A stretch of 64,000 nucleotides of DNA from Paracoccaceae bacterium (GTDB lineage Bacteria; Pseudomonadota; Alphaproteobacteria; Rhodobacterales; Rhodobacteraceae). Position 1 is the first letter of the stretch; each line of letters starts with the position of its first letter. The notes beneath the pieces are model-generated. The model saw nothing but the letters and a program-made list of their open reading frames with translations. It had not been told where the DNA came from and did not search any database. A program made the translations under genes and the position numbers. The DNA lies in assembly GCA_021741245.1 (NCBI GenBank), contig JAIOYF010000004.1, forward strand, positions 62,001-126,000, given 5' to 3'. This document shows, in pieces, positions 25,408 through 34,088 of this stretch.

Positions 25408-26430
25408 ATGAGATTTTCAGCGGCCCTTGTGATCGTGGCGGGTGTTTCGGCTGCTTTTTCTGCGCCGACTCCTACATTGGCGGAACCCTTCCGCCTGATC
25501 GTGACCCATCTGGAGCCACCCTTGGTGCCAAATTCGGTCATGGATCTGGCGCTGGAGCTGGGCTATTTCGCCCGTGAGGGGGTCGAGGTTGAATTGATCC
25601 GGGTTGAACAGACCCCGCTTGCCGCTGCTGCCTTGCTGGCGGGGGAGGGCGACATGGCCAATATTGGGGTGGATGCCGTCTTGCAGTTGCAGGTGCAGGG
25701 CACGACGACGCTCAAGGCCGTTACTTCGCCCAACAAGTCCTTGCCGTTCTTGATCGCCACCAAGGACAGCATCGCCACGCCCGGCGACCTTGTCGGCCAC
25801 AGCTTCGGTGTCGGTCGGATCGGCAGTCTGGACTACGCGCTGAGCAATCGTGTGCTGGCCTCGGCTGGGGTTGCGATGGATGGGCTTGAGGTGGTCACTT
25901 TGGGCCAACCCAACATTCGGGCGCAATCCTTGGCGGCTGGTCAGGTTGATGCAACCACGATGTCCATCGGCACATGGTTGTCCCTGCCTGACAAAAGCGG
26001 ATTGCATGTGCTGATTGCCCCCGATGCCTATTATGCGGCCGCCCCCGTGGTCAACAAGGTCAATGTGGTGCCCGAAGCGGTGCTGGTAGAACGCCGGGAC
26101 GAGGTTGTTGCCGTTGTCCGGGCGCTTACCAAGATCTCACGTGATTTCAACCAAGACCCAAGCGCATGGTCTGCTGCGATGGCCCCCTTTGCCACCCAGA
26201 TGTCTGCCGAAGCCCTGTCCGGCCTTGGCCAAAGCTTTGCTGGCGGGTGGAGCGTCAATGGCGGTCTGAACCGGGCGGAACTGCAATATACCCAAGATTG
26301 GGTTCTTGCCACCGATGATTTCAAAGGGGCGGCCCTCATCAGCCTTGACGCTTGGGTCGATTTCTCGATTGTTGATCAGGTGCTGGCAGAGATTGGCGTG
26401 GATCAGGGGTCGGATGCACCGCTCAGATGA
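25408..26430 (+). CDS. ABC importer substrate-binding protein, NitT/TauT/NMT1-like
   Basis: 340 residues. Sec signal peptide MRFSAALVIVAGVSAAFSAP followed by the NMT1/SsuA-type fold: ALELGYFAREGVEVELIRVEQTPLAAAALLAGEGDMANIGVDAVLQL and LVGHSFGVGRIGSLDYALS. A GGGAGGAG ribosome site precedes the ATG. Presents an unidentified small ligand to the flanking permease and ATPase. Confidence 0.85.
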   Translation: MRFSAALVIVAGVSAAFSAPTPTLAEPFRLIVTHLEPPLVPNSVMDLALELGYFAREGVEVELIRVEQTPLAAAALLAGEGDMANIGVDAVLQLQVQGTTTLKAVTSPNKSLPFLIATKDSIATPGDLVGHSFGVGRIGSLDYALSNRVLASAGVAMDGLEVVTLGQPNIRAQSLAAGQVDATTMSIGTWLSLPDKSGLHVLIAPDAYYAAAPVVNKVNVVPEAVLVERRDEVVAVVRALTKISRDFNQDPSAWSAAMAPFATQMSAEALSGLGQSFAGGWSVNGGLNRAELQYTQDWVLATDDFKGAALISLDAWVDFSIVDQVLAEIGVDQGSDAPLR

Positions 26431-27289
26431 CGGGCCAGATGGAAGGCCAGTGTCTGTGACAGGCGGGCGGAATCCAGAGGCGGGCATTGTGTTTGATGCA
26501 GTCGGCAAGTCCTTTGCCGCAACACGGGGCGCCACCCCGATCTCGGCGATAAAGGACGTGTCGCTGACCATCGGGGCCGAGCAGTTCGTGGCCGTCCTTG
26601 GCCCGTCCGGGTGTGGCAAGACCACGCTTTTGCGGCTGGCCGATGGGCTGATCCAACCAGACGCAGGGTCGATCCGGATTTTTGGCAACCCCCCGCAACC
26701 CGGCCCCGATATCGGGTTTGTGTTTCAGTCTTTTCGTCTGATCCCATGGGCGACGGTCGCGCAGAATGTCGAGTTTGGTTTGATGGACCTTGATCTGACC
26801 AAGGCCGAGCGGGCCGACCGCGTCGCGCAGAATATTGACCTTGTCGGCCTGTCGCGCGCGGCGGATGCCTACCCGGCCACCTTGTCGGGCGGTATGCGCC
26901 AAAGGGTGGCGCTTGCGCGTGCGCTGGCCCCAGATCCAAGGGTTTTGTTGATGGACGAACCCTTTGCCAGCATCGACGCCCAAACCCGTGAATTGATGCA
27001 AGGTGAGTTGATGCGGATCTGGGCACAGCGCAAATCTACGGTGATGTTTGTCACCCACAGTGTGGATGAGGCAATCTTGCTGGCCGATCAGATTGTGCTT
27101 CTTGCCCCCCGGCCCGGACGGGTCGTGGAGGTGGTAAATGTCGACCTTGAGCGCCCACGCTGGACGTTTGATGCCCGCGCCGAACCCCGATTTATGGAGC
27201 TGCGTCGCCATTTGGCAGAGCAGATGCGAAAGCTGGTTTTGGCCGATCCATCCTCGGAATTCTTCGGACGCGACTTCGTGCCTCACTGA
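26414..27289 (+). CDS. ABC importer ATP-binding protein, NitT/TauT/SsuB-like
   Basis: 291 residues from the ATG at 26414 (AGGGG upstream, overlapping the binding-protein gene by 17 bases); a GTG at 26456 after GGAAGG is an alternative. Walker A GPSGCGKTT, Q-loop FVFQSFRLIPWAT, signature LSGGMRQR, Walker B VLLMDEPFASID, switch VTHSVDEA. Completes the importer begun at 24605. Confidence 0.85.
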   Translation: MHRSDDGPDGRPVSVTGGRNPEAGIVFDAVGKSFAATRGATPISAIKDVSLTIGAEQFVAVLGPSGCGKTTLLRLADGLIQPDAGSIRIFGNPPQPGPDIGFVFQSFRLIPWATVAQNVEFGLMDLDLTKAERADRVAQNIDLVGLSRAADAYPATLSGGMRQRVALARALAPDPRVLLMDEPFASIDAQTRELMQGELMRIWAQRKSTVMFVTHSVDEAILLADQIVLLAPRPGRVVEVVNVDLERPRWTFDARAEPRFMELRRHLAEQMRKLVLADPSSEFFGRDFVPH

Positions 27290-27382
27290 GGCTGATCCGG
27301 ATCGCAAGAAAGAGGGATATCCCCAGTAAAATAAGATGCATGGCTGCAAAAATGACTCTTGCAATCAGCTTCTGCTTCGGTT

Positions 27383-27392
27383 GACCTATAGG
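27383..27392. promoter_or_regulatory. short palindrome upstream of the cytochrome c gene
   Basis: ACCTATAGGT, a perfect 10-base palindrome flanked by TG and TCA, 80 bases before the cytochrome start. Possible regulator site; could be chance. Confidence 0.25.
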
Positions 27393-27471
27393 TTCATTCA
27401 CCTTTTCGCTTCTGCCAGAAATGCACTTTGAATTGGCCCCGTGGGCGACAGGTTTGAGACAGGAGGACATC

Positions 27472-27990
27472 ATGAAGCCTACCATTTCGCGCCTTTCCGC
27501 AAGTCTTGCCTTGGCCGTCGGGATTGTGGCCACGACTTGGCCGATCCCTTCAGCATCATCCCCCGCACATGAAAGGTTGATGTCCCAAAACCCTGCCAGT
27601 GTACCGCAAGCGCCAGATCGTCTTCACCTTGCACAGGCCACGACTGCGGCGGAACGGCCAGCATCCTTTACAAGCGAGCAGGCGGATCGTGGAAAGAAAA
27701 AATATGACAGCGAATGCGCGGACTGCCACGGAAAAGACCTCAAGGGCGGGATGAACGGCGGGGCCTCGTTGCGCAGTGTGACCTTTACCCAGAATTTCGG
27801 CGAAGGGGCGCCCGCGTCGGCCTTGTATCTTTACCTGAGCACCCTGATGCCGCCAAATTCGCCGGGGCGCTATTCCCCCGAAACCTATGCCGATGTGATG
27901 GCCTATATCCTGAAACGGAACGGCTACAAGGAAGGTGCAGCTTTGCCATCGGATGTCGAGGCATTGCAAAATCTGGTCATCCAGAAATGA
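27472..27990 (+). CDS. periplasmic c-type cytochrome (class I)
   Basis: 172 residues. Signal peptide, a Pro/Ala-rich linker to about residue 65, then one heme c domain: CADCH at 82-86 and LSTLMPPNSPG supplying the likely axial Met. AGGAGG precedes the ATG. Placed next to quinoprotein genes, it could accept electrons from a PQQ dehydrogenase. Followed at 50 bases by the site-2-protease-like gene on the same strand. Confidence 0.85.
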   Translation: MKPTISRLSASLALAVGIVATTWPIPSASSPAHERLMSQNPASVPQAPDRLHLAQATTAAERPASFTSEQADRGKKKYDSECADCHGKDLKGGMNGGASLRSVTFTQNFGEGAPASALYLYLSTLMPPNSPGRYSPETYADVMAYILKRNGYKEGAALPSDVEALQNLVIQK

Positions 27991-28039
27991 TCGTCTACAG
28001 GCGCGGGGCAGGGGGCGGGCCTTTGGCCCGGCCCTGAGG

Positions 28040-28648
28040 ATGGGCCTGTCGGATATCACGCTTCAACTCATCGCCTTTCGGGTGCTGTCTCTTTTGATCC
28101 TTGCGGCAGTGCAAGGCGGCATTGTCGCCGGGGTTGCAGTTCTGTTGGGGGACAAGGGCCCCGGTTATGATGGCCGTCTTTCCCTTTGGCCCAGCCGCCA
28201 TATCGATGTGCCGGGTGCGGCTTGTTTGGTCTTGTTCGGTCTGGGGTGGTCAAGGCCCGTGGCCGTTGATGCCCAGCAGTTTCGCGGCGGTGTGGGCGCG
28301 GTGATTGTGGTCATCTTGGCAGGTTTCATCGGCCTTTTGGCCATGGCCGCATTGCTGAACGGGTTGATTTTACCGGCCCTGACGATGTTGCCGCTGACTG
28401 CCGGGCTTGGGGTGGCTGCGTTCTTGCGGGCCGCAAGCAGCCTTGCGATCTGGTGTGCGCTGTTGTCCCTGATCCCGATCCCGCCCTTGACCGGGGGGCT
28501 GCTTTGGCGCGCGTTTGGCATCGCCATTCCCCAGCGGGCACAGTGGCTTTTGGCGGCGGTTCTTTGCGTGGGCGTGGCAACGGGCGTGGTGCGTCAGGCG
28601 CTTGGCCCGGCCTATGCCATGGTGGCGATGATCATCATTGGGGACTGA
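28040..28648 (+). CDS. site-2-protease (M50)-like membrane protein without catalytic residues
   Basis: 202 residues, about six hydrophobic spans. The framework is that of soluble-domain-free M50 proteases: VAVLLGDKGPGYDGRLSLWPSRHIDVPG, GLGWSRPVAVDAQQFRGG, and near the end SLIPIPPLTGG. In active members the span before LGD carries HExxH and the last motif reads NLLPIPPLDG. Here the three HExxH positions are Q25, G26 and V29, Asn is S143 and the metal Asp is T151. All zinc ligands are gone while the frame remains open, so it is a pseudoenzyme rather than a pseudogene. The ribosome site is poor. Co-directional with the cytochrome c gene. Confidence 0.7.
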   Translation: MGLSDITLQLIAFRVLSLLILAAVQGGIVAGVAVLLGDKGPGYDGRLSLWPSRHIDVPGAACLVLFGLGWSRPVAVDAQQFRGGVGAVIVVILAGFIGLLAMAALLNGLILPALTMLPLTAGLGVAAFLRAASSLAIWCALLSLIPIPPLTGGLLWRAFGIAIPQRAQWLLAAVLCVGVATGVVRQALGPAYAMVAMIIIGD

Positions 28649-28663
28649 GAAAAGCCCGATCTG

Positions 28664-29482
28664 TCAAAGCGCAGGGGCCGTGCCGCCTTGCCCCCAAGCG
28701 GCCACGCCGTAGCTTTGCAAAATGGCGGCCAGGGTGCCATCTGACTGAAGTCGCAAAAACGCCTCATCCACCTTGCGCTTGAGGGTCAGGTCACCCTTCC
28801 AAAGGCCAAAGACCAGATTGTAACGGGTCAACTCATCGGGCAGGGGGGCGGTCGACCAGCCATTCTGGGCCGCAATCCCGCCCGCCATCAATGCCTCTGT
28901 CACACCGGCATCCAGCGTGCCGCCCACAATGCCATCAACCAACGCCTGACTGTTGGGCACAACCCGGACTTTGACACGATGGCTGCCAAGGTATTTCGAC
29001 AAATCAATTCGGTTCAACCCCGAGATCGCCGTCAGCGCCCCGATGGTCAGACCGTCAATCTGCGCCAAAGGCTTTGGCGCGATGATGGCCCAGCCGCTGA
29101 CAGCATAGGGCGGGCCGGTATCAAGGAACGACCGGGTCATCAGCGAATCCACCACACCCCCCGCCAGCACTTGGCAATTGGCGCGCGTGATGGCCCAATT
29201 GCGCGGGTTGAAGTCGCGGCCAATGGCATCGTTGTGGGTGATCTGCAGATCAACCCCGATCTGGCCCGCCAGCGCGGTCAGGATTTCGATATCGACCCCC
29301 GGCTTTGCCGGATCACCCGTTACCAAGGGCGGATAGGTCGTGGGAACGCAGGCTTTCAACGTGCCAATCTTGCGGATTTCGGACAGCGAGGTATCGGGCG
29401 GAAGCAGCCCCACCATCAGCAACAGGCCGATGATAAGGGCGAAACCGCCGAACTCTTGTATCAGATGGCGCAGACGGTCCAC
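28664..29482 (-). CDS. amino-acid-type periplasmic binding protein of a PQQ-dehydrogenase ABC set
   Basis: 272 residues. An N-terminal anchor or signal (FGGFALIIGLLLMVGLLPP) precedes a family 3 solute-binding fold: GTLKACVPTTYPPLV, VDIEILTALAGQIGVDLQI, then the second lobe IDGLTIGALTAISGLN. The start is GTG with AAGGGG directly adjacent, an unusually short spacing. Last gene of the operon running from the quinoprotein. Similar proteins occur with PQQ alcohol dehydrogenases; their ligand is not known. Confidence 0.7.
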   Translation of the reverse strand: MDRLRHLIQEFGGFALIIGLLLMVGLLPPDTSLSEIRKIGTLKACVPTTYPPLVTGDPAKPGVDIEILTALAGQIGVDLQITHNDAIGRDFNPRNWAITRANCQVLAGGVVDSLMTRSFLDTGPPYAVSGWAIIAPKPLAQIDGLTIGALTAISGLNRIDLSKYLGSHRVKVRVVPNSQALVDGIVGGTLDAGVTEALMAGGIAAQNGWSTAPLPDELTRYNLVFGLWKGDLTLKRKVDEAFLRLQSDGTLAAILQSYGVAAWGQGGTAPAL

Positions 29483-29485
29483 CCC

Positions 29486-30319
29486 TTAGACCCGGCGAAA
29501 TTCGTAGAGCGCCAGCGCGAACAGGGCCACGCCGGACACCGCCATGATCACAATGCCAAGGCGCGGGTCAAACTGGTTGAAGCCGATCAGCGCCCCCCGC
29601 AGGGCATCAACCGCATAAGTCAGGGGGTTCCACTCCACCACCGTCACCAACCAATCAGGGTAGACGACACGCGTCTGCGCCCGGCTGAGCGAAGGGTCGA
29701 GCGGAAAGACGGAGCTGGAGGTGAAATAAAGCGGCAAGATCACCGCATTGGAAAACACGCCAAAGCCCTGAAAGCTGCGGATATGATTGGCGATCACCAC
29801 CCCAAGCGAGGTCAGCGCAAAGGCCAGCATCGACATCAGACCCAAGGCCTCCAGCACCTTTGGCCATGTCAGGCCAACATCGGCAAACTTTGCCAAAAGA
29901 AGCACAAGGCAGCCATGCAGCACCGCGACCGTGGCCCCCCCCAGCACCTTGCCCAAAAGGATCGTCCCGCGTGACAGCGGCGAGACGAGAACCTCACGCA
30001 AAAACCCGAACTCGCGGTCCCAGATCACCGACACCGCCGATTGCACCGAGGTGAACAGAATGTTCAGCGCGATCACCGCCGGAAAGATGAACTGAAGATA
30101 GGTAAAGGGCACAACAAAGGTGGCTTTGCCATAGACCTCGCCCCGGAAATAAGGGTTCAGGCCGATGCCGAGGATCACCACCCAAAGGATCGGGCGGCTG
30201 ACACCGCCGATCAGCTGGCCCCGGTCGCGAAAGGCGCGTTTCACCTCGCGCAGCCACAGCCCGTACAGCCCGCCAAGCTGCACCATCAGCATTGAACGCT
30301 CGGTCACCGCCGCTGTCAT
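29486..30319 (-). CDS. ABC-2 type permease of a PQQ-alcohol-dehydrogenase-linked transporter
   Basis: 277 residues, six spans, ABC-2 fold with SVIWDREFGFLREVLVSPLSR and the closing NPLTYAVDALRGALIG. Overlaps the ATPase gene by ATGA. ABC-2 permeases are usually exporters; here it is joined to two periplasmic binding-protein genes, an unusual mix conserved in PQQ-dehydrogenase neighbourhoods. Cargo unknown. Confidence 0.8.
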   Translation of the reverse strand: MTAAVTERSMLMVQLGGLYGLWLREVKRAFRDRGQLIGGVSRPILWVVILGIGLNPYFRGEVYGKATFVVPFTYLQFIFPAVIALNILFTSVQSAVSVIWDREFGFLREVLVSPLSRGTILLGKVLGGATVAVLHGCLVLLLAKFADVGLTWPKVLEALGLMSMLAFALTSLGVVIANHIRSFQGFGVFSNAVILPLYFTSSSVFPLDPSLSRAQTRVVYPDWLVTVVEWNPLTYAVDALRGALIGFNQFDPRLGIVIMAVSGVALFALALYEFRRV

Positions 30320-31305
30320 CTTGTATGTTCCCCGCCCATTTTTCCAAACGCTTTGGTCTGTTCACGCGCGCCTGCGGCTTTGTCGCGGATCTCGCGGCCT
30401 GTCAGGGTCAGGAAAACTGATTCAAGGCTTGGCACCTCGATCGACAGGGCCCGGATGCGCGCGCCGTTTTCGGCCAGAAAACTTTCCGAAAACGCATCAT
30501 CCGAGGTCAGGATGATTTCACCCTTGTCCGCCTTTGTCAGCCGCGCGACATAACGGGCGGCGATGCCATCGTAGTCGGCTTGGGTCTTTGGCACGATGCG
30601 CAAAAGCTGTTGGCCATAGTGGCGTTTCAGCGCCTCTGGCGCGCCATCGGCCAGAACTTTGCCATGGTCAATGATGCAGACCTTGTCGCAGGCCTCCACC
30701 TCTTCGATGTAATGGGTGGTCACCAGAACCGTGATCGCCCGCTCGGCCTGCAAACGGCGGATGTAGTGCCAGATGCGGTCCCGCGTCTGCGCGTCAAGCC
30801 CGACGGTCGGCTCATCCAGCAACAAAATCTCGCTGTCATGGATCAGGGCGCGGGCAATCTCCAACCGTCGTTTCATGCCCGACGACAGGGTCCGCGCCAC
30901 CTTGTCGGCCCAATCGGTCAGTTCGACCAAGGCCAGCAATTCCTCGATCCGTTGCCGCCGCACGCGGGCGGGCACGCCAAAGACCAGCCCATGCAGATCA
31001 AGATTTTCCCGCACCGTCAGACGGTCATCAAGGCTGGGTTCCTGAAACACGATCCCAAGGCGGCGCCGCGCCTGCAACGGTTGGCGCAAGACATCGAACC
31101 CGGCAACGAAAGCCTGCCCGGACTCGGGTCGCATCAAGGTGCACAGGATATGCATCAGCGTGGTCTTGCCCGCGCCATTGGGCCCCAGCAGGGCAAAAAG
31201 CGCATTTTGCGGAACGGTCAGGCTGACCGCGTCAAGGGCCAGCGTCCGACCATATCGTTTCGAGACACCCTCAATCCTTATCGCATCGCTTTGCGGCGTG
31301 GTCAT
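30316..31305 (-). CDS. ABC transporter ATP-binding protein of the PQQ-alcohol-dehydrogenase-linked set
   Basis: 329 residues. Walker A GPNGAGKTT, signature LSSGMKRR (Ser in place of the usual second Gly), Walker B ILLLDEPTVGLD, switch VTTHYIEE, plus a C-terminal DrrA-like extension. Couples with the ABC-2 permease. ATGA overlaps on both sides show tight translational coupling to the binding-protein gene upstream and the permease downstream. Confidence 0.83.
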   Translation of the reverse strand: MTTPQSDAIRIEGVSKRYGRTLALDAVSLTVPQNALFALLGPNGAGKTTLMHILCTLMRPESGQAFVAGFDVLRQPLQARRRLGIVFQEPSLDDRLTVRENLDLHGLVFGVPARVRRQRIEELLALVELTDWADKVARTLSSGMKRRLEIARALIHDSEILLLDEPTVGLDAQTRDRIWHYIRRLQAERAITVLVTTHYIEEVEACDKVCIIDHGKVLADGAPEALKRHYGQQLLRIVPKTQADYDGIAARYVARLTKADKGEIILTSDDAFSESFLAENGARIRALSIEVPSLESVFLTLTGREIRDKAAGAREQTKAFGKMGGEHTR

Positions 31306-32174
31306 TGGGCGGCTGCCTCGCCCGCTACGGCTGGAAAGCCGAAGTCGTCCAAAATCCCTTGGATCGTGCCATCTGCCACAAGCGCATCAATCGCCTCATC
31401 CACCGCTGTGCGCAAAAAGGTCTGGTCAGACAGCAAAAGCGCCCCAACACCAAGCGCGGTTGGTGGCAGGGGGGCGGGATCAATCACGTGAAACCCGGCA
31501 TAGGCGGGATCCTTGCGCTGTTTGGCCCAGAGGCTTGGGGCCCAGACAAGGGCGACATCCGCCGTGCCGTTCAGAACGGACTCAAGGCTCAGGTCATTGG
31601 AGCCCATGGGGTAAGTGGGCCAGCGGCTCTCGCGTGGTAAAGCGGTCAGGTATGACACCAGACGCAGATGCGCCGAGGTTCCCATCGTCGCCGCAATTGG
31701 ACGGGTGGCCGCAACATCGGACAGGGCGTTCAAGGCGGGGTCCGTGGCGACAAAGACGTAATTCGCCTCGTAATAGGGGCGCGTCAGTGTCACCCAGTTG
31801 GGCAGGCCACCGGGGATCAGTTTGAACCCCATGTGAACATCACAATGTTCCAGCATGATGGCATAAATGCGGGTGATATCTTCGGTGACGATGCTGCTTT
31901 CGACCACATAGCGATTGGGCTCCAGCAAAAGCGCGCCAGCAACCGCATCGGCGATGGCTGCGGCAACCTCCCAATCGGCATCGCGCGTGTCGACGCAATA
32001 GCGCAGCTGCGAGACATCAAGCCTGCGGCCAATATTCCACTGGCCCGGCGCATAGGGGATGTCAAAGAATTCTGGTTCCTGGGCTGCCAGTGGGCGTGGG
32101 CCAGCGGGGCAAAAGGCCAGCGTCAGGGCCAAAACCAGTCCCGCCAGACGCGGAAACACGAAAGTCACGGGCAC
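31302..32174 (-). CDS. quinoprotein dehydrogenase-associated periplasmic binding protein (TIGR03871-like)
   Basis: 290 residues from a GTG at 32174, preferred because GAGG lies seven bases upstream; an in-frame TTG at 32189 has none. Signal peptide, then LRYCVDTRDADWEV and VVESSIVTEDITRIYAIMLEHCDVHMGF, typical of the XoxJ-like proteins found beside PQQ dehydrogenases. Such proteins have been proposed to activate or chaperone the quinoprotein rather than feed a transporter. Lies 80 bases after the quinoprotein gene. Confidence 0.75.
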   Translation of the reverse strand: MPVTFVFPRLAGLVLALTLAFCPAGPRPLAAQEPEFFDIPYAPGQWNIGRRLDVSQLRYCVDTRDADWEVAAAIADAVAGALLLEPNRYVVESSIVTEDITRIYAIMLEHCDVHMGFKLIPGGLPNWVTLTRPYYEANYVFVATDPALNALSDVAATRPIAATMGTSAHLRLVSYLTALPRESRWPTYPMGSNDLSLESVLNGTADVALVWAPSLWAKQRKDPAYAGFHVIDPAPLPPTALGVGALLLSDQTFLRTAVDEAIDALVADGTIQGILDDFGFPAVAGEAAAQ

Positions 32175-32254
32175 GTTCTGACCTCGCAAAGTCGCCCGGG
32201 CGGACTGAAATGGTCCAGTTCGCCCGGGCAGGGTTTCGCAATATGCCTATCCGA

Positions 32255-34003
32255 TCAATCGGGAAGCGCGAAGACGTAGAGTGTCGCCGGGTTGTTTGGC
32301 GGCAGCTTTATTTCCGGGGTCAACGACTGCAGGCGGCCAAGGCCCGAGGCCCAGTTTGCCACGATGGCAATGTACTGCTTTCCCCCAGCCGAATAGCTGA
32401 CCGGGAAGGATTCAAGTGAGTTGCTCAGGCTGCCACTGGTCCACAGCACAGCGCCGGTTTCATCGTCAAACGCCATGAACTTGCGATCAAGCGTTCCCAC
32501 GAACACCACACCGCCTGCTGTGGGCAGGGTGGAGCTGGTGACCGGGGCGTGTTGGCGATACATCCAGCTGTCGGTCTGGTCGGTCAGCTTGATGGCGCGG
32601 ACCTGACCAATGTTGCCATCGCTTTCCGGTGTTGGCACCCGCGCGAATGTGGCGCGGCCGCCGCTTACGTAAATCTCACCCGGATCAAGCGGTTGTGGGG
32701 TTGTGTTTGAGCAAAACTCCACCGTTGGCATATACAGGGTCTGGGTGCGCGGGCTATAGGCCGTGGCCTGCCAAGCCCGTCCGCCCGGATCTGCAGGGCA
32801 GTTGAACGTGGTCTGGCCGATGTGCGGAATGACCTCGGGGTTGATGGTCTTTTCGCCGGTCTTTTGGTCAATCGACAGCACCACGTTTTGTGGCACGGTC
32901 TCTTTGGCCCAAAGCCATTCGCCCGTGGTCCGGTCTATGGCCTCGATGATGCCGATCTTGCCACTGGTCACCACCATCTTGCGGTCCTGACCGTTGAACG
33001 GCAGGTCGATCAGCAAACGCTCATAGACATAGTCAAGGTCAAGCGAGTCATTGGGCAGATACTGGTGATACCATTTCAACTCGCCGGTCTTGACGTCAAT
33101 GGCGAGGGTGGAGTCGGTATAAAGCGCATTGTTGGTTACATTCGGGTCCGAGCTTTTTGGCAACAAGCCGCTGATCTCGGCGATCCACGGATAGGGCTGG
33201 CCTACACCCGCAAAGATCAGCTTTTGATCGGGGTCATAGGATCCCGCGATCCATGCCGATGCGCCATGGCGGCTTTCCAGAGGGATGCCGTTCCAGCTGT
33301 TGCCTTCGGGCGTGTCGCCCCGTGCGATCGTGTGCACACGCCAGATTTCCGCACCGGTGTTCACATCATGGCCGGTGAAAAAGCAACCGCCGGGCTGGGC
33401 ATTGCTGCACCCGGTCGTGCCTTGAACAATCACACCATTGGCGATGATCGAGCCGCTGGAAAAGGCAAAGCCTTGGTCCTTGTTGACCACTTGCTGATCC
33501 CAGACCAACTGGCCGGTCTTGGTATCCAGCGCGATCAGGTGGCCATCGCGGGTCGAGACGATCAGCTTGTCTTCATAGATCGACTTGGACCGCACGCCAT
33601 TGGGGCTGACATCGTCGGGCAATTCGTGCTGATATTCCCAGATCAACTCACCCGTGGCCCCGTTCAGGGCCTGAATAAGGTGGGTGGAGTTCTGGATATA
33701 AATGACCCCGTCATGAACCAGCGGGGTTTCTTGTGTCCGGCCACCGGGCGTCATGCCCCAAGCCCAAGCCAGTTGAAGGTCTCCGACGTTTTCCTTGTTG
33801 ATCTGGTCAAGCGGGCTGTAGCCCCAGCCGTTGTAAGTGCGGCGCCACATCAACCAATCACCATCAGGCGGGTTAAGAAGCATTTCATCGGTAACAGGCG
33901 TTACTTTGTCGATCACGCTGTCTTGCGCCATCGCATAAGAAGAGCACACGCCGAAAGCGAGTGCCGACAACATAAATAGGCTCTTCATTCCAGGCATTTT
34001 CAT
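32255..34003 (-). CDS. PQQ-dependent alcohol dehydrogenase-like quinoprotein (beta-propeller)
   Basis: 582 residues with a signal peptide (MKSLFMLSALAFGVCSSYAMAQ) and tryptophan-docking repeats (TGELIWEYQ, TGQLVWDQ, TGAEIWRV, TGELKWYH, TGAVLWTS). No C-terminal heme, so type I. Catalytic Asp303 is kept in STLAIDVKTG. The usual metal ligands are altered: the GGE region is GTTGCS, the GTGNP Asn is Gln269 (GVGQP), and the extra Asp of lanthanide enzymes is Lys305. The adjacent-cysteine pair of methanol dehydrogenase is absent. C199 and C207 may form a disulfide. Alcohol oxidation is the family role; metal and substrate are open. GGGAGGAG precedes the ATG. Confidence 0.82.
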   Translation of the reverse strand: MKMPGMKSLFMLSALAFGVCSSYAMAQDSVIDKVTPVTDEMLLNPPDGDWLMWRRTYNGWGYSPLDQINKENVGDLQLAWAWGMTPGGRTQETPLVHDGVIYIQNSTHLIQALNGATGELIWEYQHELPDDVSPNGVRSKSIYEDKLIVSTRDGHLIALDTKTGQLVWDQQVVNKDQGFAFSSGSIIANGVIVQGTTGCSNAQPGGCFFTGHDVNTGAEIWRVHTIARGDTPEGNSWNGIPLESRHGASAWIAGSYDPDQKLIFAGVGQPYPWIAEISGLLPKSSDPNVTNNALYTDSTLAIDVKTGELKWYHQYLPNDSLDLDYVYERLLIDLPFNGQDRKMVVTSGKIGIIEAIDRTTGEWLWAKETVPQNVVLSIDQKTGEKTINPEVIPHIGQTTFNCPADPGGRAWQATAYSPRTQTLYMPTVEFCSNTTPQPLDPGEIYVSGGRATFARVPTPESDGNIGQVRAIKLTDQTDSWMYRQHAPVTSSTLPTAGGVVFVGTLDRKFMAFDDETGAVLWTSGSLSNSLESFPVSYSAGGKQYIAIVANWASGLGRLQSLTPEIKLPPNNPATLYVFALPD

Positions 34004-34018
34004 GTTTCTCCTCCCTTG

Positions 34019-34039
34019 GCCGAAACGCCATGTTTCGGC
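34019..34039 (-). promoter_or_regulatory. leader hairpin directly before the quinoprotein ribosome site
   Basis: Perfect 8-base arms GCCGAAAC / GTTTCGGC with a five-base loop, ending a few bases before GGGAGGAG of the quinoprotein gene. May influence translation or message stability. Confidence 0.5.
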
Positions 34040-34060
34040 TCGACTGGAGCGCGATCAATT

Positions 34061-34088
34061 TGATTATTCGCAAAACGCTAGGCGTCAA
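34061..34088 (-). promoter_or_regulatory. possible promoter of the quinoprotein operon
   Basis: On the minus strand TTGACG (34088-34083) and TAATCA (34066-34061) are 16 bases apart. The -10 match is weak. Confidence 0.3.
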
